A DNA stretch of 64,000 bases from Calamus simplicifolius (Eukaryota > Streptophyta > Magnoliopsida > Arecales > Arecaceae): NCBI GenBank assembly GCA_900491605.1, contig UESW01004769.1, forward strand, positions 1-64,000, read 5' to 3'. The number at the start of each line of letters is the position of its first letter. Position 1 is the stretch's first letter. Both the position numbers and the translations under genes were made by a program. Positions 33,355-45,433 of the stretch are shown one piece after another. Below the pieces are notes generated by a model that saw only the letters and a list, made by a program, of their open reading frames with translations, did no database searches and was not told where the DNA came from.

Positions 33355-36300
33355 ATTTTTTTTTTTTGGGTACAAACGGGCGATCACACCACTCTAGTGC
33401 GAGTCAGTCCAGATAAGTCAGAATGCAAAATTGATTAAGTACAGAAGGACAGGGGTCACCCTGTGACCAAATCCTATAACCATCATGGTGAGCCACCTCC
33501 GTCGCTACCCAATCAGCCGCAGAGTTGGCTTCACGATAAACATGACGAATTTGGACACTATCAACATCCCGCAAGGTAGCCCATATATCAAGGATCAGGG
33601 GGTTGACAGGAGCTTGAGAAAAGTTATCCTTCTGGATCCATCGGATAACTGTAAGAGAATCGCCCTTAATAATCAGATTAAGAGCATGCAGGGATCTAAT
33701 AGCATAAAGAATGCCGGCCCAAGCAGCATAAAGTTCAGCAAGAGGAACTGATGAGTCAAGACTACCAAAGCCACCAGCCGCCAACAAATCTCCAGCAGGC
33801 CCACGAATAACGAACGCAGAACCAGAAAGCCTGCCACGAACACTGCCGTCAAAATTAAGTTTGACAAACCCTGGAGGGGAGGGCTCCCAGAAGATGAAGA
33901 CCGTATGTCGGTCCGCTGCCGCAGCAGCAGAGGATCCCCAGTGGCCAGGGCTGCCAAACACAGGAGCATTCTGACGAGAAGAGAAATCAACCGATAACAG
34001 CCTGACTTTCTGAACAACCCTGAAGGAAGGAGAAGATTCATCAGTAAAGATGAGAAGATTCCGTGATAGCCAGATATGATAAGCAGTGGCAGCCCATAAG
34101 CCAGTCTGGTACTGTCTACCCTGCCGAAGAATATGCAAAAACCTAGATCTCAGAGAGCCCGCAGCATCAGCACGACAATCATAACCCACACTCTGCCAGA
34201 TTCCCCTGACTCTAGGGCAGGTAAAGATAACATGATCGGTAGTATCCTCCTCCTGACGGCACAAGGGGCAAATAGACTGGATATGAAGGCCCCTATTAGC
34301 AAGGAAGGAGCATGTTGGAATACAATCCCACAGTAGCTTCCAAACAAAAAGCTGAACCCTGGGATGAATAGGGAGCTTCCATACCCAACCAGCATCCATC
34401 GTACGATGTGGAGAAGGTCTATAAATACTCATCAAGTCCCTGGAAGGAGCCCAAGGCAGGGAAGATCTACGTCATAATCTGGTATCAGTAACATTCCCCC
34501 GAATAAGCGGAATAGCAAGGATCCGATGGGCTAATTCCTGACCAAAGAGTTGAGTAAAATATTCATATGCCAACCAGAGGAATCCTGAGAAATCAAATCC
34601 TTGACCCTCATTCTGCTAGGAATATCGATGCTGGTGAAAGTAGGCCAAAGAGAGAGGGGAAGGTCAGCAATCCACTTGTCCTGGATAACATCAACCATAG
34701 AGCCATCACCAAACAACCACGAGGTGTTGGTCAAAATAGTTGGAGCATGGCAATAAACCTCCTTCCAAAAGGAGGAGTGCCGACGAAGGGGCTGATCATC
34801 CAGAGATGGGGTCCAGTCACCATATCGAGCCGCATAAAAGAACTCCAGAAGCAGTGTGGGTCAAGTAAAAACTGCGACGCATGACGAGCAAGCAGTACCT
34901 CTCTCCGAACAGTCAGAGACTGAATACCCAGGCCACCTTCATGAATAGGCAAACAGATGATATCCCATGCCAAAAGATGAGTCCCATGACCATCCTGCCC
35001 AGAGGCCCACAGAAAATCCTGAAAGCACCGCTCTATCCTCCTCAGGCAAATATATGGAATAGCAGTGTTGGAGAGGAGGTGCAGAGGTAGGGACGTCAGA
35101 ACCGATTATATAAGGATAACCCTCGCCATCATAGATAGTGAAGTGATGTGCCAACCATCAATGCAATCGTGGATCCGCCGCTCAATATCAGCATAATCTG
35201 TGCTGCGGGGCCGTCTTCCGGTGATAGGGATTCTAAGGTACAGAAGACGATCAGCCTGATTTTTTATGCCCAATGTATGGAGTATGATTTTCCGAACATG
35301 ACTTCTGATCTTAGGGCTAAAGCAAATCATAGACTTGTGAAGATTAACCTTTTGACCAGAAACCTGGTAATAGCTCTGAATAATAGAATCAAAGATGGTC
35401 GCATTCCGACCAGTAGCCTGACCCAACAAGATACAATCATCCGCATACAGAAGATGCGAAACTGAAGGGCCGAGAGGGCTAGCCATGAAGGGGGCGATTC
35501 GACGATCCTCCTATGCTTGATGTAACGCACGAGAGAAATCATCAGCAGCCAATATGAACAGAAATGGGGATAACGGGCACCCCTGACGAAGCCCAACAGT
35601 AGAATGGAAGAAATTGGTCTGACTGCCATTGATAATCAGGGAGAATGATGGCGACCGAATGCAGGCCATAATCCATTCTATAAAGAGTTTGCCAAAACCA
35701 AATTCAAGCAGAGTGCGATGTAGAAAATCCCAACACACCTTGTCATAGGCACGCTCCATATCTAGCTTAATTGCCATCAGACACTGTCTAGCAGAGCTTT
35801 CTGGAGATCAGACATGAATTCTTGGGCTATAATGACATTGTCCGAAATACAACGCCCCCTAATAAAAGCCCCTTGCTCATCAGAGACAAGACGGGGAATG
35901 ACCACCCTCAGACGATTGACTAGTAAACAAGCACAAATCTTATATAAGGTAGTGCACAAACTAATGGGCCGATAGTGCTGGGGGGCAGAAGCATTAGAGC
36001 GCTTGGGCAATAGAGTGATGAGGGTCCTATTCCAGTCCACAGGCATGGATTTGGACTGGAAGACAATCTGAATAGCCTGAACCACTTTCGGACCAACAAC
36101 AGTCCAATAATGCTGAAAGAAAAAAGGCGGGAAGCCATCAGGCCCCGGGGCCTTAATAGATCCATGATCCCAAAGAGCCAGCCGGACCTCCTCCGCAGTA
36201 AAAGGTCTGACAAGACTGACATTCTCCTGATTAGAGACCTGCTTCAAAGAAGAAACCTTCTGAACATAATCCCCCTCAGCCGAATGCTCAGTCCATCTGG

Positions 36301-36593
36301 ACTGAAAGAACTGAAACAGACGATTACGAATAACGTGAATCCTCCTGAGAGCCCCCATCCTCATCTACCAAGCGCCGAATCCGATTAGCTGCCCGACGCC
36401 TCAAGGTAGTCTGGTGAAAAAATCTAGTGTTACAGTCTCCTTCCTGTATCCACAGGGCCCTGGACCGCTGCCTCCAGTAGGTCTCCTGCTGCTAAAGAAG
36501 AGAACGATGGATAGCAAGCTTAGCACGAAGAGCGGAAAGGTCATCATCAGATAGATAACCATCCCTATCTTCTCTGGACTGAAGGTAAACAAT
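33355..36593 (-). pseudogene. L1-type LINE copy B, ORF2 from reverse transcriptase to RNase H
   Basis: Minus strand. Domains in order: RT (36364-35106) with IKAPGPDGFP, CRPISL-type YRPISLCTTLYK, DEQGAFIRGR, LRQGCPLSPFLF and the catalytic box YADD (about 35436-35447). Then comes the zinc-binding RVT region (PF13966 type, VQLFVWKLLWDCIPT, CPLC, TDHVIFTCP, about 34370-34190). Last is an RNase H domain (PF13456 type) with LNFDGSV, LAELYAAW, IKGDSLTVIRW and ANSAADW carrying the D/E/D/D residues. It is broken at several places (35777, 35500, around 34973 and 34734-34435). A poly(A) tail lies at its 3' end (poly(T) at 33356). ORF1 and endonuclease are lost by 5' truncation at about 36593. L1 elements with such a plant RNase H are known. 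Confidence 0.9.
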
Positions 36594-36613
36594 GTGTATA
36601 TACACTATCATTA

Positions 36614-36648
<35 letters not shown>

Positions 36649-37044
36649 TTAGAGAGCACTGATAGTACTAATATGGCTGGATTGCTATAATGCACTAAAA
36701 TTACTACTAAGGTTAGATCGACCGCCAATGACCTAGGATACGATATCAAGATGATATAGTTTAATGATGTGGATGGTAAAGATAAAGTTATTAATAATTT
36801 TTTTATATTTGTTGTATGATTTATAGTATGATATTTTGTAGCATGATTTATCTTGTTAATTATATTATTTCAATATTATTTATATATTTTACTGTATATT
36901 TATATCTATATCTATATGGATTTTTGTTGAATTGTAGGCATCTATTATTTTTATTATATTTTTTTATAGAGGATTTGATTGCAGATTTGGGATTGATTGA
37001 GAAAACATATTGTAGGAGTCTACTAGTCATGCCATCTTCTCTTA
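36594..37044. other. AT-rich spacer with (TA)n
   Basis: Holds a (TA)n microsatellite at 36617-36646 and AT-rich sequence. No gene. Confidence 0.5.
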
Positions 37045-37906
37045 TCCTAAAGTGAGGCAGATATGGCAGTCATCTGGCTACTATTTTAGATTGGATAATA
37101 TGGGCTCTCAGTGCTCCTCCTTTTTAGACGACCTCCACAAGGCCTCCCAGTACAAATGTGTGCTGTGGGCTTCTATGGCTTATCAGATCTGGTTGTCTAG
37201 GAATCAGATGATCTTCACAGATAATAGTATATCATTTCACAGGATTATATGAAAAATCAGATCCCTGACATCGGATTGTGCCCGTGGTTTCTTCCCTAGT
37301 GATTTTGACTCCTTTGGCCTCTAGGTTCCTCGGCTGCTTCGGCAGCAAACCGACATACGGTTTTTATATCTTGGGAGCCTCTCCTCCAGGGTTTGTCAAA
37401 ATCAACTTTGACGGGAGTGTCCGAGATAGGCTAGCGGGTTCTGCTTTTATCATCCGTGGGCCGGAGGGCGACCTATTGGCGGCAGGTGGTTTTGGTAATC
37501 TGGACTCCTCTGTCCCAATGTCTGAGCTCTATGCAGCCTGGATGGGTATCTCCTATGCAGTTCGGACCCTTCATACTTCTAATCTTATTATTGAGGGTGA
37601 CTCTATGATTATTATCAGGTGGTTGCGGAGGGATAGTGGCTCTCAAGCCCCCATCAATCCGCTCCTTCATGACATTTGGGCCATTTTGAGGGAGGTCCAT
37701 GGAAGTCAGATTCGCCATACCTATCGTGAAGCTAATTCGGTGGCCGATTGGGTGGCATCTTTAGTGGCGCATCAGTCAAGTTACTGGAGAGGGAGGCAAG
37801 GGGATCCCTGCCCTTCTGGTCTACAACAGATATTATATTCTGATCAGTTTAGACTGATTCGTACCCGTGTTGTATGATCGCCCGCTTGTAACCAAAAAAA
37901 AAAAAC
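37045..37906 (+). pseudogene. L1-type LINE fragment C, RNase H 3' end
   Basis: Plus strand. The frame QIWQSSGYYF...LWASMAYQIWLSRNQMIF is the end of the zinc-binding RVT region. After a break, an open 199-codon stretch holds the RNase H domain: INFDGSVRDRLAGSAFIIRG, MSELYAAWMGISYA, IEGDSMIIIRWL and EANSVADW. It ends with GCTTGTAACC and a poly(A) tail (37897-37906). It is 5'-truncated, of the same family as copy B but in the opposite orientation. Confidence 0.85.
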
Positions 37907-38394
37907 CTATTATAGTAATTGTACAAATAGATTTTATTTTTAGGATAATACATACATTGATTTGACACTATGATTTGAGATGCATGTGATGATGATAAAA
38001 AAAGTCTTTCATGCCCTTAAGATTCTAATTTTAAAGATATGCGGTTATATCATAAGCTTAGGCTATGCTGTGGGTTTGGGACATAACAATTTTTTATATG
38101 TATTCAACTTAAAGATGATGAGTAGTTTGCCCGTCTTAAAATAAAACTTGTAACTTAAAAAATGGCTGTGTAGATAGCATAAGTGAAAAATCTTTGAAAT
38201 TATTATAATAGCAATTATTTTATTACTTTCTATTTTAAAAATATAACCTCATTTTTTTTTACTTTCCAAATTGACCAATTATACATCCTACAATTGTTGT
38301 GTATGATATATAGCTTGTTAAGATAAACATTTGATAAGAATATTTTTTAGCAAGGAATGCTCTACCATTTTCAATTTCCTCTATAATACATCCA
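37907..38394. other. AT-rich spacer, no gene seen
   Basis: No open frame or repeat was recognised between two LINE relics. Confidence 0.45.
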
Positions 38395-38650
38395 GTGCAT
38401 TGGCAACCCCACGATCAGGTGTTCTAAAGATTAATTTTGATGGCTCTGTAAGCCAACTAGTGCAAGAAGAGATTTTCAGATTTGGATGAAAGTGGAAGGA
38501 TGCTGTTGGTAGGGCTATTCTTTTTCAAGAGTTTACTGAATCGATTGTAGGATGATGGGGAAGGAATAAAACTAGCAACTGACAATTTTCCAGCTTCACC
38601 CTATATTCTGAAAGGCGACTCTTCTACTGTCTTTGTCTGGTTAACTCTTT
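38395..38650 (+). pseudogene. Old RNase H relic of a LINE
   Basis: Translation in shifting frames gives VLKINFDGSVSQ and later YILKGDSSTVFVWLTL, matching the first and third active-site regions of the LINE RNase H domain. It is much more decayed than copies A to C, with frameshifts and stops. Confidence 0.55.
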
Positions 38651-38695
38651 AGTGGTTATACCAACTAATGCAATCATCCGGTTCCTTCTCTTATC

Positions 38696-38793
38696 TTTGG
38701 AAGAGGAAATCAAGTAGTGGAGAGTTACTTGGCTCGGCTTGTATTATCCTTCAAGAATCCTCAGCTCTCCACTACTTGATTTCCTCTTCCAAA
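38696..38793. repeat. Perfect 29-bp inverted repeat
   Basis: Arms at 38696-38724 and 38765-38793 are exact reverse complements (left arm starts TTTGGAAGAGGAAATCAAG) around a 40-base loop. The transcript could form a very stable hairpin. Confidence 0.9.
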
Positions 38794-38832
38794 AAAAGAA
38801 AAGAAAAGAAAAGAAAAGAAAAGAAAAGAAAA
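38791..38832 (+). repeat. (AAAAG)n microsatellite
   Basis: Seven or so AAAAG units directly after the inverted repeat. Confidence 0.85.
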
Positions 38833-38834
38833 AA

Positions 38835-40625
38835 GAAAGAACAACGCGAACAAGCAGTTTAGAGGGTTTCATTGAAAAACCATACATCTTACATGATGCT
38901 CGTAAGTCATAAATATTAGAGAGGTAGTAAATCATTTGACATTCTCTTCTAATGTTCAGTTAATTTCTTCTCGATACATTCGGCATAAGTGTGTATATGG
39001 GATCAGTGATAACTGTATCCTAAGGAGTCACTTAGCGATTGACATATAAATTTTCATATATATTTACAAAATCAGTAAAATTTGCAGACTTTCCATGCCA
39101 CATGCCAATTACACACACACATATATTAGTGAGCTGTGGATTTTTGAATGTAGATAGCTGCTGCGTTTCAAATTAGTTTGGCGCATATCTAAGCCGTGGA
39201 TATGTTTGCCCTAAAAGACTCGCTAACTCTTTTGAAAGGATCGGTATTTTACTACATATATTGTTTTTTGATATCGTTCAATATTGTACAGGTTGAGATC
39301 TTGCATGTTTCATAGGATCATGTCTCATTGGATCTGCAGCAATACATCCGTATTACATGACAGGTTTGAGATATTGCAGATGGCCCATTGCAGTTTGTGC
39401 ATGTTGATGATGTTAGTTATAATTCGATTATGGGTGGTTATCATTAAATTAATTAGAATTTGAGTTGAGATGAGCAATATTGGATTCAAGATACCTAGGA
39501 TTCAAAAATTAAACAGGACCTCTACTTGGAAGTCTCAGGTGCTCCTCAATCCATCCTTTCTTTTCTTTTTCTCAATAACAATCTAGTAAAGATACCCAGC
39601 TCAAATGCTGTACATTATTGGTGGAAGTATGGATAGATTAATGTATAATTATTAAAACCAACCAGCCGGGACAAAACTCAGTGGTTAATATTAGGGTGCT
39701 GAAATATTGGAAAATGTTATCTCGCCAATAAATTGTCTCAAGTTTTCTAGCATTGCAACTAAGGTTTAGGAAATTGGTCCTTTTGATGCAACAGCAAAAA
39801 ACAAGAATCAAGGAACAGGCAACTGTTCTACTTTATATAAGTTTGGATCTCCAAGACCATGTGAATAATTATAATTTCTCTCTTCAGACATTATGGAATT
39901 CAGAAAATAGAACAGATTGTTCGCTATTAAATGTGCTTCATGAGGCAAAATAGAACCATCAAATTGCTCTCTTTGCAGGAGTAGAGTCAAGAAGATCATG
40001 AAGGAGACGAAGTCATTGATAAGAGCTCATTGGCTCAACTTAGTTCCTCTTTTGCAGCTGCTGATGGGCATTAGGAATTTGGCCTTGAGTAATGGTGGTA
40101 GAGCATTTCATGCTGCTGAAAGAGTTGCAATTTCTAGGTGTTATAAATATATGGAGCAAGGTAACAACTATTTTGGGCTATGGAGGGTTGATTGTTTTTT
40201 TTTTTTTTCAGGTTTCTGGACTTGGCCTCTCTGCGTAATCTTCATACTGTTATTCTCATGAAGCTGACTGGGGCTCATGTTGTCCTCCCCACGTCCTGAT
40301 GCGCTCCTCTGCTTGCATAGCCTGCACATCATTTCAAGACTTATTACAATGACGTTTAAACTCCTTTTAGGAATGGCACAATGAAGAAAGCATTTTCCTA
40401 TAAAACTAGTTCCTTGTAAGCTTATTTACATAGGTCCTAGGAAAGCCTATTCCCTTCTACATACTAGTTTTCTTTTACCACCCCAATCATCCCATATGTT
40501 GCACCCCATGCCAGTCCCATATTTTGCATATGATAATCTTTAAGATGAATGCAGTAAAATCATGATCTTTAAATTCTATTACAGATTTTCATTTGAGATT
40601 ATATGTAGATCTGGAGTTGATCCAT
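38835..40625. other. Intergenic sequence, no supported gene
   Basis: An open frame at 39998-40261 (87 codons, containing MGIRNLALSNGGRAFHAAER) is not recognised, and its second half is poly-Phe from a T run. The other frames are short. This region lies 3' of the MATE gene. Confidence 0.4.
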
Positions 40626-43131
40626 TCATGCCAAAAAATACATCAATTCATGGGACCATACCATAAACAAAAGTTTCAAAAGCAATATGATCTGAACTAC
40701 CTCTTTTTCCCATCTAGTTCTGAATGTAATCACTAGCAGAATAACTGTTTGCAACAGAGTCCCAATAACATCCCCAACCAAATGCCCTGCATCACATAAA
40801 AGAATTAGTTTATACATACATAGAACATATGTACGTAAAAACATACAATATTTTTTTCACCACAAACTCATTCTTAAAGTATAAATAAAAATGGACAAAA
40901 ATGTCTTACTAGTTCATCAAGCTTGAGCTTGAAGCCAAGAACGGCTCCAATAGGCAACCCAAAAAGGTAGTAACATGCTATATTTATGAAGGCAACCAAG
41001 GTTTGCCAACCTGCTCCTATTGCCACTCCTGCAAATTTTTTTAATGAGGGTCCTTTGGTTAAAACTATCGGTTATAGTGACAAAGAACCTCCAATGTATA
41101 TCTATTTTTCACTATGCAAACATTAATGCCTCATTTTTCAGTGTGCTAGAGAGAAGGTACCAGATAGAACAGGCTGAATGCTGTTCAGAAAAATGGTAGC
41201 ACCCAGAAGATATCCCAGTTTGGATATTTCTCTCACCAGTTCAGGTACGTCTGTGAAAACCTTTGGTATGTGCGTTCTGAAGATGAGAACTGCGGCCATG
41301 AAAATGAGCCCAAAGAAGAGTGACGTAGAGACGGAAACAATTACAGCAAACTTTGCTGCTTTTGGGTGATTTGCTCCAAGTTCATTGGATACTCGTACAC
41401 TGTGAAGCAAGAAACAAGCAATATATTCAATTCACTTTGATGCCAGCAGCTGCAAACAATTTGAAAGAGAGGAGGCCCACCTGACTGCAGCATTAAAACC
41501 CAGAGCTATCATCAACGTCCAAAGTTGATAGTTCATGCTAGCAGACAGAATAAACAATTGATCAGCTAGAGGAAACTTTCCATGGAACAACTCCTATGCT
41601 TACACAACTGATTAGCATGCACTGTGCTAGAAAAAAAGAAATTTAATCTTGTTTTAGACATTAGTAAGGCTCCTTAAGCAGATAGATATCAGCATCTAAC
41701 CAGATAGATATAGCACTGACTGCGATTTCTGGATTTTTTAAGCAGCCCACCAGAATAATGACTGCCGTGTAATACCAAAGCTCCAAGCTGCCATCAAAGT
41801 GCTCCAGTTAAAGATGAAGAATTTGGATGGTTTAAAACAATAGGCCAATTGTTTTGCATATATATTTTGGATCCTGGTACTTACCATAGCATTATTGCTG
41901 ACGCAAGTGAGAGTTTGACAAAAGCTGCCAGGTTTTGGAATGCTAACATAGAAAAGCCTTTCCATGCTTCAGGGAAAAAGCCAGATACAAGATAAATCAT
42001 CTGACCCAAATTTATAAGCCACCAAGAAACGTTCCCAACCATTGCTGCACCCAGCAACCCATGACCCAATTTTGTTACAAAAACCCAATTTAGCAGAGCA
42101 TGGATGCCCAGAACCACCCCAGCAATCACAGCCATGACCCAGACCTTGCTCTGAGATTGAAAAAAATTCTGCAGAGGAAAATTCACGGCGTAGGCATATA
42201 ATTGAGGGATTGTCCAAGTAGCAAACTTCCCTGCGAGTTCCGATATATCTTTGGCCTGTCGAAGTAGCTTTAAGATGGGTGATGTGAACACATATATTGG
42301 TGATAGAATCATTGCTGTGACTCCAGCAATAACCCAGGATCGTTGCATGTAGATTCCCAGCATGTGAAGTTGTCCAGCACCAACAGCTTGACCACAGAGC
42401 GTTTCCAAGGCACTCCCCATGCCTAGCTACAGAAGAATGACAAGAAATTACTTGACTAACAGCTGATGGTCAGAAAACCAAAACTTAGCATCCCTCAGAT
42501 TATAGTTTTTTTTTTTTTTTTAAGTCCTTTCCAAACACAGTAAAGCAATATGATATTTTATGTATGGTAACAATTTTGCCAGAAAAATATATAACTTTCC
42601 TATTGAAAGCAAACAAATCCATCAAACAAGATTAAACTTTATATTTCATTGAGCTGCGACTCTACCGTGTCTCATGCCATGTACCATGGACAAGTAACAC
42701 ATGAAACCCTGAGAGTGCAATTACTAAGAATTTTAACTATAACTATACTGATAAACAATGAAACATTTCTTGCAGCCAGATACAAGGGGATTTACGAGCA
42801 TGACTCAAACCTATAATCTCACTTAACAGAATTGAACTAAAAGAGAAGTCTTTTAGCAGCGAAACTACAAGAACTATATGAAAGTAGCAATAACAGTCAC
42901 TGAGCATCTGAAGTAATTAGTGGACCGATTACCAGAATCCCAAAGCAAAGACTTCGATGACATTCTGTGCGATGGAGACGCAGCAAGCTCGACATCTCCG
43001 AGATGCCCAACGAAGGCCACGGTGACAAACCCGATGGAGGCCTGCAACACTCCTGTGAGTATTGCAGGCCCTCCAATGTGCCACATCTTCTTGGACTCAT
43101 CCCAAGTCTTAGCAACCAACGTTCTTCCCAT
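40626..43131 (-). CDS. DTX: MATE / DETOXIFICATION efflux transporter, seven exons, frame broken at three points
   Basis: Multidrug and toxic compound extrusion carrier, a 12-helix antiporter of the vacuolar or plasma membrane. Exons on the minus strand: 43131-42933, 42426-41885, 41787-41701, 41537-41481, 41399-41161, 41028-40910 and 40786 to about 40626. Landmarks: GPAILTGVLQ; AFVGHLGDVELAA; LGMGSALETLCGQAVGAGQ (family signature, start of exon 2); NFPLQNFFQSQSKVWVM; SLASAIML; AISICMNYQLW; VRVSNELGANHPKAAKF; and LNSIQPVLSGVAIGAGWQ. About 470 residues, normal for the family; the pattern is nearest the DTX27-DTX35 (TT12-like) group. One base is missing near 42979 and near 42934 (both exon 1) and near 40769 (exon 7). 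All splice sites are intact. The last 20 or so residues are unlike the family, so the 3' end is uncertain. Confidence 0.88.
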
Positions 43132-45433
43132 GATCTAACTATCACCTCAACAGAGCCCTTTCTCCAAACTTCTCTGCCCCTCACAAGGGACCTCTCCGGC
43201 CTTCTGGGCTTGTTTATACTCACTCTTAGCTCACCTACCTTGGCCCTCCACTTCCCATTCTACTCCTGCTAGTGCCTTCAGTCAATCAGAACATATCCTT
43301 CCACCGCCGGTGGCACGAGGCTTGCATGCACCGGGTTGTCTCACTCAACGTGGCAGCCAGAAGGTAGGTTACTTGCAGTCCTCTATAGCAGAGTTGGGGG
43401 CTCCCATTCAGCTCACAAGAAAAGTTCCTCTTTCCAGTGATGGGAAAAGATGAGTCCAAATCCAGCGAATTGATGCGAAGTAGTACTGTGTGATCTACCA
43501 GTGCCCCATAATTTTTGCCCGTCTTTTACAATAGTCATCAGTGATCTAAGGCCTCGAGAATGGAGATTTGTTGTTTCTCTGGATATGATGTCACCTTTGG
43601 AGCTTATAAAACGCTGAAGTAGGCTAAGTTATAAGTCAAATAAACGCAATGTACTCGGAACGGATAACAACAAATTATATTAAACTATTGGAACAAACTG
43701 GAAGGCGACATGCCAACCGATATGGATGAAAGTAAGCATGCAGTGTTTAATTGGATATTGATTAATTGGAAGATTCATTACTTATTCAAGGTTAATATGA
43801 TGGGTTTGTTCTAGAGCTACGTATGGACGATTCTCTTGGTAATCCTCTTCTGGCGTGAAAGATCGCTTGGGAGTTGGGATTTGCCATTCGTTTCACGGAA
43901 TCTGGTTTTCTTTCCAGAGTTGAATCGCGAGAGTATTCGACGTCATGAGCGCAAAATGCTTTCGTTGGCAATTCCATCCTTTTAGAAGAATTCAAAGGTC
44001 TTCTTTTGTTAGTTGGCAAATATTAAGGCGGTTTGGTGAGGGGTCCTGTTAGAATTAATGAGGGCATTACTTTTTTGCGGACAAATTAACGTGATGAGCG
44101 ACGAGGATGCTGAGATTTATCCTGGGCTTCCAAATGGAATGAAGGGTCGTCTTTCTTCTTCGGAACCATGCAAGAAGTCCCCGGCCGGTGTTCCCGGCAA
44201 GGACCTTTGACGCTCAAGTTAGTAAACTTGTCGCACAGTTCTATAGTAGTGAGATAGATAGGAGAGAGAGATCCCCTTGCATTGAGCTCGGGTCCTCCTT
44301 TATACCTGTCTGGGGGTCCCGTTTACCTCGTTCGTTGGAACCGTCGAATCTTCCTCGTTGGGATAGGCTTCTTTGAACGGCGAGTGGTTAAGCCGTTGCT
44401 GGATGAGGGCCGCTTATAGCGGTAACTGCCGAGTGCTAGCACTTGCCGTAATTTCAGTGAGCGAGGTACACGGCAATAGACCTCGAATCTCGGGATCTGT
44501 TGCTGAGACGGGTCATTGTGCATGCGAGAAAGGCACCAAGTTAGGATCGAAGCCGTCGCTGGAGGCCGGAGCCAAAGGCCGTCGCTGGAGGCCGGAGCCA
44601 AAGGCCGTCGCTGAGGCCGGGAGGCCGGAGCCAAAGGCCGTCGCTGGAGGCCGGAGCCAAGATTCCATTTCTGGGTTTTGCTGTCACATCATTATTTTCA
44701 AAAATTATGCAAAAATAATACCATCCAGAGAAGACCAGCCGTATCATTTTTTTTTTCTTTTTAAGAGAAAAAATCCTTTTCAGAAGAACACTATTTCTCG
44801 TAATAGTGACCAGGAGATATCACATTCAATTTTGTGTTTTTTTTTTTTTTTTTTTTGGTTCCAGCTACCGAATCTTCCAACCTCTTCGTCAATTTACTGC
44901 TAAGTTCAAGTGAAGTTTGACGTACTAAGATTTTAAATTTATTATTCTGTCGTAATAGCTAGGGGTATAGTTTGGGTTGTGTTCAATGCGAAACTGCCTA
45001 TCAAGTTAAGGTTTCATAAATTTAGATTAGATTTGGATTAAAAAAAATTAAAGCTTCGGATAGGAGGTGGCCGGGTTTGACCGTTAACCAAACTTGATTC
45101 TGATTATAACTTTACCTTTTTATCCCCTCTCCTTGCCTCTATTTTCATAGAAATGGATTGTAAATTAGGACAAATCATGGCCGTCCTTGGATGGTGATTG
45201 CCATCATAATCGGCGGGTTGATGGAGACCTTTTCTCTCTCCTTTATCTTGATCCAACTGAGCTTCTTGTTGTGTTTGAGCCTAAACTTTATAATTTCTTC
45301 AAAAGCTCAAGCCTAGGTCCAAACCAAGCTTGAAGCCCAAAAAAAAAAACAGAAATTAAAACATGCCCAAGCTAAAGTAAAATCTGATTGACTTGCAATT
45401 AACATTATTATTAAATGGATCATTTGCATAATA
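43132..45433. other. 5' flank of the MATE gene and unclassified intergenic sequence
   Basis: Upstream of the MATE start codon, so 43132-43500 probably holds its promoter; no clear TATA box was chosen. The stretch around 44160-44680 is GC-rich and may be a decayed LTR (CTTTATACCTGTCTGG resembles a U3/R border). Poly(T) lies at about 44836-44855. No gene is supported. Confidence 0.35.
44545..44662 (+). repeat. 26-bp GC-rich tandem repeat, about four copies
   Basis: The unit GCCGTCGCTGGAGGCCGGAG plus CCAAAG is repeated, with one copy carrying a small internal insertion (GAGGCCGG). Confidence 0.85.

Noticed and set aside
39998..40261. 87-codon open frame as a possible exon
   Set aside because: The second half is encoded by a poly(T) run and no family is recognised.
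43792..44019. 75-codon minus-strand open frame
   Set aside because: No domain or conserved pattern; within a probable decayed repeat.
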